A stretch of DNA of 24,542 bases from Bacillota bacterium (GCA_029239575.1 JARBUP010000008.1:1-24542); one strand, 5' to 3'. Positions 7,548 through 15,444 are shown, numbered from the stretch's first letter. The notes: generated by a model not told the origin, from the sequence alone. A program made the numbers and translations.

Positions 7548-7671
7548 GGGTAGTATTCTATAGAAACTGCACCCTATAATGATTTATTTATTTTTAATAG
7601 CGGTAAAATGGCTTATATCCATTAAGGAATGGGACCAGAGAGTGTCTCCTCTTAAAAAGGAGGTGATATTT
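7548..7671 (+). promoter_or_regulatory. Structured 5' leader of the pan operon with a ribosome-binding-site-hiding switch
   Basis: Three structures are visible. (1) A hairpin at 7548-7574: GGGTAGT, a bulged A, TTC, loop TATA, GAA, ACT, a GC bulge, ACCC. (2) AATGG (7607-7611) with CCATT (7619-7623). (3) A pair of mutually exclusive stems: GGGAC (7631-7635) with GTCTC (7644-7648), or CTCCT (7646-7650) with AGGAG (7658-7662), the latter covering the AAGGAGGTGAT ribosome binding site. This is the architecture of a translation-controlling riboswitch. A 'pan' RNA motif (hairpins with bulged adenines, often in tandem) has been described upstream of pantothenate genes in Firmicutes; I cannot confirm that this leader fits its consensus. 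Confidence 0.5.
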
Positions 7672-8526
7672 ATGAAAATTGGATTTATTGGAGCTGGAAA
7701 AACAGGGTTTACCCTTGGTAAATATTTTTGTGAACATAACTTAAATGTCATAGGATATTACAGCAAAAATTTTCAATCTGCAAAACAGGCAGCAGAATTT
7801 ACAAACACAAAATGCTTTAAAGATATAGAAAGCATTGTAGAGGAAAGTGATACTCTTTTTCTTACTGTTCCTGACGGAATAATAAAGGAAATATGGGATT
7901 GCATTCAAAAATTGCCTATTAAAAATAAAATAATATGCCACTGTAGTGGTTCATTGTCATCAGCAGTTTTTTCAAATATTGATATTCATCAATGCTATGG
8001 ATACTCTATCCACCCACTCTTTGCAATCAGTGATAAACTGAATTCATACAAAGAGATTTCAGGAGCTTTTTTTACATTGGAAGGTTCAGAAGAACGACTT
8101 GCGGAAATGCAATCTTTTTTAGAAAAATTAGGAAACTCAGTACAAATCATTAATTCTGTTAATAAGCCCATCTATCACAGTGCGGCTGTTTTTGTGAGCA
8201 ATTTTATTGTTGCACTTATGCAAACAGGAATAGATTTGTTGATTTCCTGCGGCTTTGATGAACAAAGTGCAGCAAAAGCATTAAATCCGCTTTTGATTGG
8301 AAATGTTCAAAATATTATAAAGCAGGGCACGACATTTTCCCTAACAGGACCTATTGAACGCTCAGACATAGGGACTATTGAAGGGCATTTACAATGTATT
8401 CCTGAAAATGAAAAAGAGCTTTATATTTTGCTATCTAAAAAACTTATTGAAATCGCATCAAAAAAAAATCCTGAAAGAAATTATGAATTATTAAAAAATC
8501 AATTGGAAAAATGGGGTAAACAATGA
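7672..8526 (+). CDS. panG: Rossmann-like/DUF2520 protein, probable ketopantoate reductase (PanG type)
   Basis: The start at 7672 (284 aa) is fixed by AAGGAGGTGATATTT; the frame is open upstream to 7579 but has no ribosome binding site there. The N-terminus MKIGFIGAGKTGFTL carries the GxGxxG dinucleotide-binding loop (G7, G9, G12) of a Rossmann fold. A second domain follows, with HPLFAIS around residue 116-122 and a helical C-terminal half with SAAVFVSNF, typical of DUF2520. It is the first gene of a pantothenate operon and overlaps panB by 4 bp (ATGA), so translation is coupled. The pathway needs ketopantoate reduction between PanB and PanC; no PanE is present, and Francisella PanG, a DUF2520-type enzyme, was shown to be a ketopantoate reductase. 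Role in the pathway is thus well supported by family and context, the exact reaction by inference. Confidence 0.78.
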   Translation: MKIGFIGAGKTGFTLGKYFCEHNLNVIGYYSKNFQSAKQAAEFTNTKCFKDIESIVEESDTLFLTVPDGIIKEIWDCIQKLPIKNKIICHCSGSLSSAVFSNIDIHQCYGYSIHPLFAISDKLNSYKEISGAFFTLEGSEERLAEMQSFLEKLGNSVQIINSVNKPIYHSAAVFVSNFIVALMQTGIDLLISCGFDEQSAAKALNPLLIGNVQNIIKQGTTFSLTGPIERSDIGTIEGHLQCIPENEKELYILLSKKLIEIASKKNPERNYELLKNQLEKWGKQ

Positions 8527-9362
8527 AAAACACAGTTTTAACATTTAAAAATGCAAAACAAGAAAATAAAAAACTTACAATGCTAACTGCATATGATTAT
8601 TCAATTGCAAAACTTGTTGACGAAACTGGCATTAATTCAATATTAGTAGGGGATTCCCTGGGCATGGTTATGTTAGGCTATGAAGATACACTGTCCGTTA
8701 CTATGGAAGATATGATTCATCACACAAAAGCAGTGGCAAGAGGATCAAAAAATGCTTTAATAATAGCAGACATGCCGTTCATGTCATATCAAACATCAGT
8801 TTATGATGCTGTAGTAAATGCAGGACGTTTAATAAAGGAAGGACGTGCTCATGCTGTGAAGCTTGAAGGTGGGGAAGAAGTGTGTAAGCAAATAAAAGCT
8901 ATCGTAGATTCTTCAATTCCAGTAATGGCTCACTTAGGACTGACACCACAATCTATAAATGCTTTTGGTGGATTTAAAGTTCAAGGTAAAGATATGGATG
9001 CTGCTAAAAAAATAATTGATGCTGCTAAGGCGGTTGAACAAGCTGGAGCATTTGCTGTTACGCTTGAATGCATACCTGAAAAACTTGCCGAAATAATAAC
9101 TAATTCAATTTCTATTCCTACAATTGGAATAGGCGCTGGCAGTGCATGTGACGGACAGGTATTAGTATATCAAGATATGTTAGGGATGTTTTCTAACTTT
9201 ACTCCTAAATTTGTTAAGCGCTATGCAAATATTGGGGATCAAATGAAACATGCTTTTTTAAGTTATCAAGAAGATGTGCAAAATGGAATATTTCCTGGGA
9301 CAGAACATAATTTTTCAATCTCGGATGAAATAATACAAAAGTTATATGGAAGTGGAGAATAA
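8523..9362 (+). CDS. panB: 3-methyl-2-oxobutanoate hydroxymethyltransferase
   Basis: PanB transfers a hydroxymethyl group from methylene-tetrahydrofolate to 2-oxoisovalerate to give ketopantoate, the first committed step to pantothenate and coenzyme A. The 279-residue length is standard. Family blocks are LTAYDYSIAKLVDE (21-34), LVGDSLGMVMLGYEDTL (41-57) with Mg ligand D44, ADMPFMSYQ with D83, VKLEGG with the E115 region, and TLECIP with E182, matching E. coli D45, D84, E114 and E181. GIGAGSACDGQVLVYQDMLG near the C-terminus is also typical. It overlaps panG upstream by 4 bp and panC downstream by 1 bp (TAATG), so the three are translated as a unit. Confidence 0.97.
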   Translation: MKNTVLTFKNAKQENKKLTMLTAYDYSIAKLVDETGINSILVGDSLGMVMLGYEDTLSVTMEDMIHHTKAVARGSKNALIIADMPFMSYQTSVYDAVVNAGRLIKEGRAHAVKLEGGEEVCKQIKAIVDSSIPVMAHLGLTPQSINAFGGFKVQGKDMDAAKKIIDAAKAVEQAGAFAVTLECIPEKLAEIITNSISIPTIGIGAGSACDGQVLVYQDMLGMFSNFTPKFVKRYANIGDQMKHAFLSYQEDVQNGIFPGTEHNFSISDEIIQKLYGSGE

Positions 9363-10210
9363 TGATGCAGGTAGTAAAAACAATTAAAGAAGTTAGGGAA
9401 ATAGTTAAGCAATGGAAAAAGCAAGGTTTAAGCATAGGATTTGTTCCTACTATGGGGTATCTTCACGAAGGTCATGAAAGTCTAATAACAAATGCTGTCA
9501 GTGAAAATGATCGAGTAGTTGTTAGTATTTTTGTTAATCCATTGCAGTTTGGGCCAACAGAAGATTTAAGCAGTTATCCAAGAGATTTCGAGCATGACTC
9601 TAAAATATGCCAAAACAATGGAGCTAATTTGATTTTTCATCCCGAACCTTCTGAAATGTATTCTGAAGATTTTTGCTCGTTTGTAGATATGACAGGTCTT
9701 ACAGAAGGTCTTTGTGGTAAAAGTCGTCCCATACATTTCAGAGGAGTATGCACAGTTGTTTCTAAATTATTCAATATTGTTCATCCAGACAAAGCTTATT
9801 TTGGACAAAAGGATGCACAACAGCTTGCAGTAATAAAACAAATGGTAAAGGATTTGAATGTTGACATAGAAATAATAGGATGTCCCATAGTTCGTGAAGA
9901 AGATGGTTTGGCAAAAAGCTCTAGAAATACTTATTTAAATAAAGAGGAAAGAAAGGCTGCGCTTATATTAAATAAGTCATTGAAGGAAGTATATGAATTA
10001 CTTTTAGACGGTGAAAGAAATTCTGAGGTCATTATAAAATCAATAATGGAAAATATAAATACAGAATCTTTGGCAAAAGTAGATTACGTAGAAATTGTAG
10101 ATAATATTTCAATGAAAAAAGTAAATATAATAGAAAAACCAGTACTTGTTGCTATGGCAGTTTATATTGGTAAAACACGTTTAATTGATAATTTTATTTT
10201 TGAGCTTTAA
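9362..10210 (+). CDS. panC: Pantoate--beta-alanine ligase (pantothenate synthetase)
   Basis: PanC joins D-pantoate and beta-alanine using ATP through a pantoyl-adenylate. The 282-residue protein has the nucleotidyl-transferase signature PTMGYLHEGHESL with H-x-G-H at 35-38, SIFVNPLQFGPTEDLSSYPR (55-74) for pantoate binding, YFGQKDAQQLAVIKQM (146-161), and KSSRN (185-189), the KMSKS-like loop. Two adjacent ATGs exist (9362 and 9365); the first overlaps the panB stop, and GGAGAATA lies just upstream, so either is possible. All active-site blocks are intact. Confidence 0.97.
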   Translation: MMQVVKTIKEVREIVKQWKKQGLSIGFVPTMGYLHEGHESLITNAVSENDRVVVSIFVNPLQFGPTEDLSSYPRDFEHDSKICQNNGANLIFHPEPSEMYSEDFCSFVDMTGLTEGLCGKSRPIHFRGVCTVVSKLFNIVHPDKAYFGQKDAQQLAVIKQMVKDLNVDIEIIGCPIVREEDGLAKSSRNTYLNKEERKAALILNKSLKEVYELLLDGERNSEVIIKSIMENINTESLAKVDYVEIVDNISMKKVNIIEKPVLVAMAVYIGKTRLIDNFIFEL

Positions 10211-10239
10211 TTATCGATTTATTATAGAGAGGATAAATT

Positions 10240-10626
10240 ATGAAAATAACAATGTTAAAAGGTAAAATACATCGAGTAAGGGTAGTACAAGCTGAACTTG
10301 ATTATGTTGGTAGCATTACAGTTGATGAAGATTTACTTGATGCAGCAGGAATTTATGAATATGAAAAAGTGCATATTGTTGATATAAACAATGGAAATAG
10401 ATTTGAAACATATACAATAGCGGGAGAACGTGGAAGCGGTATGATATGTTTAAATGGTGCTGCGGCACGCTGTGTTCAGGTTAATGATAAAATTATCATA
10501 ATGGCATATTGTTCTATGAATGAAGATGATGTAAAAAGTCATAAGCCTAAAGTTGTATTTGTAGATGAGAAAAATAAAATAGAAAATATAACATCATATG
10601 AAAAGCACGGACGCCTTAGCATGTAA
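10240..10626 (+). CDS. panD: Aspartate 1-decarboxylase precursor
   Basis: PanD makes beta-alanine from L-aspartate, supplying the second substrate of PanC. The 128-residue proenzyme has the self-cleavage site G24-S25 in DYVGSITVDEDLLDAAG; cleavage turns Ser25 into the pyruvoyl cofactor. Downstream blocks IAGERGSGMICLNGAAARCV and DKIIIMAYCSM are canonical. A ribosome binding site (AGAGAGGATAAATT) precedes the start; 29 bp separate it from panC, and no terminator intervenes. With this gene the operon encodes the whole route from 2-oxoisovalerate plus aspartate to pantothenate. Confidence 0.97.
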   Translation: MKITMLKGKIHRVRVVQAELDYVGSITVDEDLLDAAGIYEYEKVHIVDINNGNRFETYTIAGERGSGMICLNGAAARCVQVNDKIIIMAYCSMNEDDVKSHKPKVVFVDEKNKIENITSYEKHGRLSM

Positions 10627-10728
10627 TTATAATTATGATTTGAGTTTATATGTTTAAAATAGACAAAACTTATAATCTATAAAGATTTGCAACAACAAAT
10701 AAAAATAATAAAGTAAAAAATTATATAT

Positions 10729-10777
10729 AAAAAGATAATTAAAGTAAAATTAAAATCTTTCTTAATTATCTTTTTTT
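10729..10777. terminator. Bidirectional terminator after panD
   Basis: AAAAAGATAATTAA (10729-10742) and TTAATTATCTTTTT (10762-10775) are a perfect 14-bp inverted repeat ending in seven Ts; A-runs on the left arm give a T-run on the minus strand. It overlaps the 3' end of the convergent gene at 10766. The 100 bp between panD and this hairpin hold nothing recognisable. Confidence 0.75.
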
Positions 10778-11350
10778 ATTTTTTAATTTATGATGATAGT
10801 ATAATGAAGTAAAAAATGCGGCTATAATTTTTACTAAAAGGTCCGATGCTGAATCTTCTAATCCTCCCTTAACCATGTGAGAATTTACAAGAAAATCTCC
10901 TGCTGCCTCAAACAGTTCCCATAAAACACCCAATGTAACAGTAAAGCTAAAGGAAAATATCGTTTTAACAAATAGTAATCTTTTTTTTGAAGTTTTGGTT
11001 GTATGGACTATTACACCATCTATTAAGTGATATGAAATAATTACTAAATAAAAACCAAAAATGGCATGAAGTAATAGATCCCACCACCTAATGATATCAT
11101 AAAAATTTAAAATTTCTCCTAAATATAGCGCAAGAAAAATAAATATAGTAGATACTAAATTAAAACTATTAGGAAGATTTACTTTCTTTTTTTTAGATAT
11201 GTATGTAATTAAAAATGGCATTAAAAGTAATACAATGGTTAAAAGTGATAAATAAAATTCAGACCATTGTTTTGTAAATATGCATAAAACTGCTTTAATA
11301 AATAATATTATTTCAAATAATATTAGCATTGCAAAAGATAATTTTTTCAT
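10766..11350 (-). CDS. Polytopic membrane protein, YjdF/DUF2238-like
   Basis: The 194-residue protein has about five hydrophobic segments (roughly 5-25, 33-52, 63-82, 90-112, 128-147, with a further one near 170-186). Conserved-looking polar motifs sit at membrane edges: YLGEILNFYDIIRWWDLLLHA (76-95, D85, W89-W90-D91, H95) and GVLWELFEAAGD (141-152, E145, E148, D152). These resemble the DUF2238/YjdF family of putative membrane proteins, whose function is unknown. The start has AAAGGAAAACTTA before it. It is a lone gene, convergent with the pan operon and sharing its terminator. The buried acidic and His residues could bind a metal or protons, but that is speculation. Confidence 0.7.
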   Translation of the reverse strand: MKKLSFAMLILFEIILFIKAVLCIFTKQWSEFYLSLLTIVLLLMPFLITYISKKKKVNLPNSFNLVSTIFIFLALYLGEILNFYDIIRWWDLLLHAIFGFYLVIISYHLIDGVIVHTTKTSKKRLLFVKTIFSFSFTVTLGVLWELFEAAGDFLVNSHMVKGGLEDSASDLLVKIIAAFFTSLYYHHKLKNKKR

Positions 11351-11411
11351 TAAGTTTTCCTTTAATAAATATTTAATTTATTATGTCCATATTTATAAAC
11401 TATAATATTAA

Positions 11412-11448
11412 AATTAAAAAATAGAGAGGATATTTTTAATACCTCCCT
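11412..11448 (-). terminator. Terminator of the MFP/B12/ABC operon
   Basis: Minus-strand AGGGAGG and CCTCTCT (11442-11448 and 11423-11429; one G-U pair) form a stem just after the ATPase stop codon, followed by ATTTTTTAATTTT. Confidence 0.75.
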
Positions 11449-11455
11449 GCTGAAT

Positions 11456-12142
11456 TTATTTTCTTAAATCTAAATTTATACGACCATCTTTTATTTCTAT
11501 TATTCTGTCAGTTTTTTCAGCAATTCTTTGGTCATGAGTTATTATAATAAATGTTGTTTTAAAATTTTTATTAATATTTTTAAGTATCGAATACACGTTT
11601 TCAGTAGTATCTGAATCAAGATTACCTGTGGGCTCATCTGCAAGGATTATTTTTGGTTTGTTGATTAATGCCCTTGCTATAGCAGTCCTTTGCTGTTGTC
11701 CGCCTGACATGTCAGTTGCAAGATTATTTTTAACTTTTGCAAGCCCAACAAGATTAATGAGTTCATCAGCCCATTCATCCACTTCCTTTGGAACTTTATA
11801 ACTGTTAATTTTATAAGGCATTAGTACATTTTCTTTTGCTGTAAATTCTGGTAAAAGATAATGAAATTGAAAAATAAACCCCATGGTTTGGTTTCTTAAA
11901 ACTGATAGCGCTTTTTTGTCCAAAGTGTCAGTTCTGTTTTGATCAATAAAAACTTCACCATTTGTTGGTTTGTCAAGTGTACCTATTATATTAAGTAGTG
12001 TACTTTTTCCGCTTCCAGATTCACCGATAATTGAATTAAAACTATTTTCTTCAAATCTTAGGTTTATATCATATAAAACCTGTGTTTTTATTTTATCTCC
12101 ATATATTTTGTTTATGTTTTTTAATTCTACTATGTTAGCCAT
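11456..12142 (-). CDS. ABC transporter ATP-binding protein, MacB/LolD type
   Basis: A 228-residue ATPase with Walker A GESGSGKST (40-48), Q-loop Q92 in FIFQFHYLLP, signature SGGQQQR (146-152), Walker B IILADEPTGNLD (165-176) and switch H203. The FQ-x-HYLLPEFTAxENV block is typical of the LolD/MacB/FtsE subgroup, which drives mechanotransmission rather than classical alternating access. It is the last gene of a four-gene operon and overlaps the permease gene by 8 bp. With the adaptor and permease it should form a tripartite-like pump that exports peptides, antibiotics or lipid-linked substrates, or remodels envelope components. Substrate unknown. Confidence 0.95.
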   Translation of the reverse strand: MANIVELKNINKIYGDKIKTQVLYDINLRFEENSFNSIIGESGSGKSTLLNIIGTLDKPTNGEVFIDQNRTDTLDKKALSVLRNQTMGFIFQFHYLLPEFTAKENVLMPYKINSYKVPKEVDEWADELINLVGLAKVKNNLATDMSGGQQQRTAIARALINKPKIILADEPTGNLDSDTTENVYSILKNINKNFKTTFIIITHDQRIAEKTDRIIEIKDGRINLDLRK

Positions 12143-13295
12143 TTTTAATTACCTCTATAGGATTAAGTTTTGATGAAAGTCTTGCCGGAATGAGGGAAGC
12201 TATTGTAGCAGAAAGAATAGCAAACATACCTGAAAGAGCAATAAAACCTTTGTTTATAAAAATAGGAACAACAGGATTGCCATCAGGCTTTACTGCAAAT
12301 TTAGTGAAAACATATAAAAGGGCAAAACCAAAACAAACTCCAATTATCGCTCCTATTAAACCAAGCATTAATCCTTGAAAAACAAAAATTAAGCTTGCGT
12401 CCTTGTCTTTGATTCCCATAGCCTTAAGAATTCCAAGCTGTTTAGACCTTTGTACAACAGAAATCGCAAGAACACTTGAAATTCCTAAGAGTACAGCAAC
12501 AAGAACAAAAACTTGTATCATGTAGCTTGAAACACTTTGGCCATTTAGACCACTTAAAAGTGATTGATTTTGATCTTTCCAGTTATCAACTTTTGTATCT
12601 TCTATGGACAATGTATACTTAAGTTGTTTTGCAATTTCATCAGCCTTAAATACATCACTTACTTGCATTTCAACACTTGTTACATTTGAGTCAAGAGAAA
12701 GTATTTCCTGTGCTGTTTCTAAATTTGTTACAACCCATGTATCATTTAATGAAGAAACTTCTAAATCAAAAATTCCTGTTACTTTTAGTTTTATTTGTTC
12801 ACCTGATGGAGTAACAATTACAATTTTATCATTTAACTTTGCTTTTGATTTTGTAGAAAGTTCTTTACCTATAATTGTCTCATCTTTTTTAAATGGTAAA
12901 CTTCCTTCTAATAAACCTTCTTTAAATTTATAAATTCTATCTGCATCATCTAAATTAAATCCTCTTATTAAAACAGAATCAATGTCTTCCTCATAATCTA
13001 TATTTGCTGGCCCGTCGGCTGATACAGAAATATTTTTTATGTTAGGGCTTAATAAATTAGCTTCATAAACAACACGTTCCCAATTTTTTATTGTTTTGTC
13101 TTTATTAACAGAGCTTATTGTTATTTGTGAAGAACTTCCTATAGTTGTATCCACAAGGCTTATTTGCAATCCTTGTATTAATGAACCTATGAACATTTGA
13201 ACGGCTACTCCTACTGATATTCCCAAAATAATTAAAAGAGTCTGACCTTTTCCTGATTTTAAGAATCTTAGCGCTATGTCAAAAGACAGTCTCAT
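12135..13295 (-). CDS. ABC transporter permease, MacB/FtsX type
   Basis: The 386-residue protein has the MacB topology: one N-terminal membrane helix (~17-38, TLLIILGISVGVAVQMFIG), a large extracytoplasmic domain (~40-255) and three C-terminal helices (~258-282, ~305-332, ~350-372), with the FtsX-type coupling motif QRSKQLGILKAMGIKD around 281-296. The C-terminus PARLSSKLNPIEVIKNG is standard. The start codon overlaps the stop of the B12-binding gene (ATGA at 13292-13295), implying translational coupling. It pairs with the ATPase downstream and the adaptor at the operon front. Confidence 0.93.
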   Translation of the reverse strand: MRLSFDIALRFLKSGKGQTLLIILGISVGVAVQMFIGSLIQGLQISLVDTTIGSSSQITISSVNKDKTIKNWERVVYEANLLSPNIKNISVSADGPANIDYEEDIDSVLIRGFNLDDADRIYKFKEGLLEGSLPFKKDETIIGKELSTKSKAKLNDKIVIVTPSGEQIKLKVTGIFDLEVSSLNDTWVVTNLETAQEILSLDSNVTSVEMQVSDVFKADEIAKQLKYTLSIEDTKVDNWKDQNQSLLSGLNGQSVSSYMIQVFVLVAVLLGISSVLAISVVQRSKQLGILKAMGIKDKDASLIFVFQGLMLGLIGAIIGVCFGFALLYVFTKFAVKPDGNPVVPIFINKGFIALSGMFAILSATIASLIPARLSSKLNPIEVIKNG

Positions 13296-13942
13296 TTAAG
13301 GTCCTCCTTTGCCAAAGAAACAACATCTTCATAAGTTTCGAGATAAATATCTCCTCCTATTATAGAAACTGAGTCTAAGTTGTGTTTAAATGCAAGTCCA
13401 CCAACAATTACTATTATATTTTTATCATAAGTTGATTTTATTTTCTGTATCATTTTTTGTGCTTCAAACAAAAGATAATAATCAGTAACACTTATTGCTA
13501 TATACTTAGGATTAGAAAATAAAATTGCAGTTATTATTTGATCTCTTGGAGAATTTGTTCCTATAAATATTGTATCATAACCATTTAAATTGAAAAAATC
13601 TGACATCATTCTTAAACCAATTTCATGATATTCTTTTTCTGGGCAAACAAATATAACTTTTATATTAAGAGGTTCAACATGTTTTTTAAGTTTTATTACA
13701 AAAGGATAAATTGATTCAATTACAGTTTTTATAATTGAAGTTTTAACATGTTCTTTCCATATACACCCATTATCTTTATCAACGCAATCATCAATAGAAT
13801 AAAGAGCAGGGCGAAGAACTTTTTCATAAAGATCTGGAATAGTAATTGCATTTTTATGTAGACTTTTTATAGTGAGTTCTACACACATATCTTTATTATT
13901 AGCCTCAAAGTAGGTCATAAATGTTTTTTTAAATTCTTCCAT
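13292..13942 (-). CDS. Stand-alone cobalamin (B12)-binding domain protein within an efflux operon
   Basis: A 216-residue protein with the two-part layout of methionine-synthase/CarH-type B12 modules. Residues ~5-90 form a four-helix cap-like domain (with W62 and E64-H65); residues ~94-214 form a Rossmann-like B12-binding domain. The cobalt-ligand loop, usually DxHxxG, appears as E104-Y-H106-E-I-G109, with the His and Gly kept and Asp replaced by Glu, as in sensory CarH-like members. SVTDYY (151-156) and VGGLAF (180-185) match the later cofactor-contact loops. No DNA-binding domain is present at either end, and the W-x9-EH spacing of the CarH photosensors is not seen. It lies 9 bp after the adaptor gene and overlaps the permease start by 4 bp, so it is made together with the transporter. 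Role unknown: a cobalamin or light sensor, or a corrinoid carrier. Confidence 0.85.
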   Translation of the reverse strand: MEEFKKTFMTYFEANNKDMCVELTIKSLHKNAITIPDLYEKVLRPALYSIDDCVDKDNGCIWKEHVKTSIIKTVIESIYPFVIKLKKHVEPLNIKVIFVCPEKEYHEIGLRMMSDFFNLNGYDTIFIGTNSPRDQIITAILFSNPKYIAISVTDYYLLFEAQKMIQKIKSTYDKNIIVIVGGLAFKHNLDSVSIIGGDIYLETYEDVVSLAKEDLK

Positions 13943-13951
13943 ATTGCCTCC

Positions 13952-15232
13952 TTATTTAGCTGTTTTAACTAAAACACCATCAAATAATTCCTGAGGCGGA
14001 TTAATTACAACTTTGTCATTTTCATTTATTCCTGATAATACATTTGTGCTAAATCCATCAGTTAATCCAGTTTCTATAATAATTTTTTTAGCAGCACCAT
14101 TTTCCATTATATAAACATAATTTTTATTTGATTCATCATTTTTAATGCTTTCATTTTTTATTACTAAAGCATTGTTCAATGAATCTATTTCAACTTCTGC
14201 CTCTGCATCAAAACCAGATGAAAGTAAATTATCAGGGTTATTTATTTTAATTTTAACTTCTACTTTAGGAGTTTTGCTTCCGCTTGAAGAATCAATAACT
14301 GCTACTTTTCCAACATTAATAACAGTACCTTCATAAAAATTAGAAATTCCTTTTATTTTGATAGTAGATTTTTGCCCTTCTTTTATTAATACAACATCTT
14401 CTTGTGCAACATAAGAAACAAATTCATATGAAGAAGTGTCATAAATAATTATTTTACTATTTATAGATGTATTTCTTGATTCTGTAAGAGGGAATTCTGT
14501 TACAACGCCTGATATAGAAGAATAAATAAAACTATCTTCCAATTTATTGTTTAAACTTTCTATATCAATATTTAAAGAATTAATTTGTCTTTTAAGGGAT
14601 TCAATATTTTGTTTGTTAGATACAAAATAATCAGAATAATTAGAATTTGTATCATTGTAATTTAATTCAGCTACTTTAAGATTGCTTTGTAAATCTTTAG
14701 TTAAATTAAGTTGTTTTTCATACTCAACTTGGCTTATAGCATTTTCATCATATAACTGTTTGTACTTTGCTAAGTTTTCATTAGCTGTTTGTAAATTGCT
14801 TTTAATTTTTAAATATTCTTCATTACTTTTTGATACTGCATTTTTTAATGTAATTGCCTCAGAGTTAGAGTTTGCATCTTTTATATCAGAATTTAATTGG
14901 CTTAGTGTAATTTTAGCTTTTTCAATAGATAATAATAAATCAGTTGAATCAAGTTCTGCAAGAATTTGGCCTTTCTCAACTTCATCATTTTCTTTTACGT
15001 ATGTTTTCATAACTTTAACATCGGGAGCAACTGATATTTCTTCATAATCAGAAGAAGTTATAACACCTGTTAAATCTATTGTTTTTGTTATGTTTCCACT
15101 ATAAGCATTCATAGTACTAACTAAAACTGCATTGTTATTACGGTTAAAAAACAAAAAATAAACCATCACAGTTGAAATGGCAATTATAGCAAAAAACAAA
15201 AAAGGCTTTTTGTAATTTTTAATCTTATTCAT
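13952..15232 (-). CDS. Membrane fusion (HlyD/MacA-like) adaptor protein
   Basis: The 426-residue protein has a basic N-terminus and one membrane helix (~10-30), then an extracytoplasmic body. The split lipoyl (biotinyl-like) domain is visible as VKTYVKENDEVEKGQILAEL before and SGVVTEFPL after a long coiled coil (~90-235) rich in Gln, Asn, Leu and Lys; a beta-barrel and a membrane-proximal domain follow, ending in NPPQELFDGVLVKTAK. In Gram-positives such adaptors serve MacB-type ABC pumps across the thick wall. The start has AAAGGGGACTTATC before it. It heads the operon B12 protein, permease, ATPase. Substrate is not visible. Confidence 0.9.
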   Translation of the reverse strand: MNKIKNYKKPFLFFAIIAISTVMVYFLFFNRNNNAVLVSTMNAYSGNITKTIDLTGVITSSDYEEISVAPDVKVMKTYVKENDEVEKGQILAELDSTDLLLSIEKAKITLSQLNSDIKDANSNSEAITLKNAVSKSNEEYLKIKSNLQTANENLAKYKQLYDENAISQVEYEKQLNLTKDLQSNLKVAELNYNDTNSNYSDYFVSNKQNIESLKRQINSLNIDIESLNNKLEDSFIYSSISGVVTEFPLTESRNTSINSKIIIYDTSSYEFVSYVAQEDVVLIKEGQKSTIKIKGISNFYEGTVINVGKVAVIDSSSGSKTPKVEVKIKINNPDNLLSSGFDAEAEVEIDSLNNALVIKNESIKNDESNKNYVYIMENGAAKKIIIETGLTDGFSTNVLSGINENDKVVINPPQELFDGVLVKTAK

Positions 15233-15263
15233 GATAAGTCCCCTTTAATTTTAATCTATTTAA

Positions 15264-15272
15264 TTTATACCA
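15264..15272 (-). promoter_or_regulatory. Possible extended -10 promoter of the efflux operon
   Basis: Minus-strand TGG followed by TATAAA is an extended -10 (TGnTATAAT-like), ~32 bp before the start codon. No convincing -35 is seen. Confidence 0.35.
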
Positions 15273-15384
15273 CAGAATTTTCAAATTAAACTAAATCTTT
15301 AAAAAATTAATACTAAAACTCAATTAGCAACTATTGACATGACAATTTTGATTACCGGCTTATCTAAATTATCATTAAAATAAT

Positions 15385-15412
15385 AAGATCCTTCTCTTTG
15401 CTCAGGATGACA
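15385..15412. repeat. Copy A of a short dispersed repeat
   Basis: AAGATCCTTCTCTTTGCTCAGG followed by ATGACA matches copy B at 16184-16208 at 21 of the first 25 bases. No left arm of an inverted repeat could be found beside it. The rest of the 284-bp gap between the divergent genes (15233-15516) holds only AT-rich promoter-type sequence. Confidence 0.6.
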
Positions 15413-15444
15413 AAAATTTATAATGCTTTAAATAATTATGTTTT

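Noticed and set aside
7548..7671. T-box or known vitamin riboswitch (preQ1, TPP, FMN) in the pan leader
   Set aside because: None of their conserved sequence blocks is present, including the T-box UGGN motif with its AGGGUGGNACCGCG box.
7579..7671. 31-residue N-terminal extension of the PanG-type protein
   Set aside because: The AAGGAGGTGAT site fixes the start at 7672, where the Rossmann fold begins; the extension would run through the leader structures.
14145..15047. Plus-strand open frames inside the adaptor gene
   Set aside because: Antisense shadows of a coiled-coil coding region.
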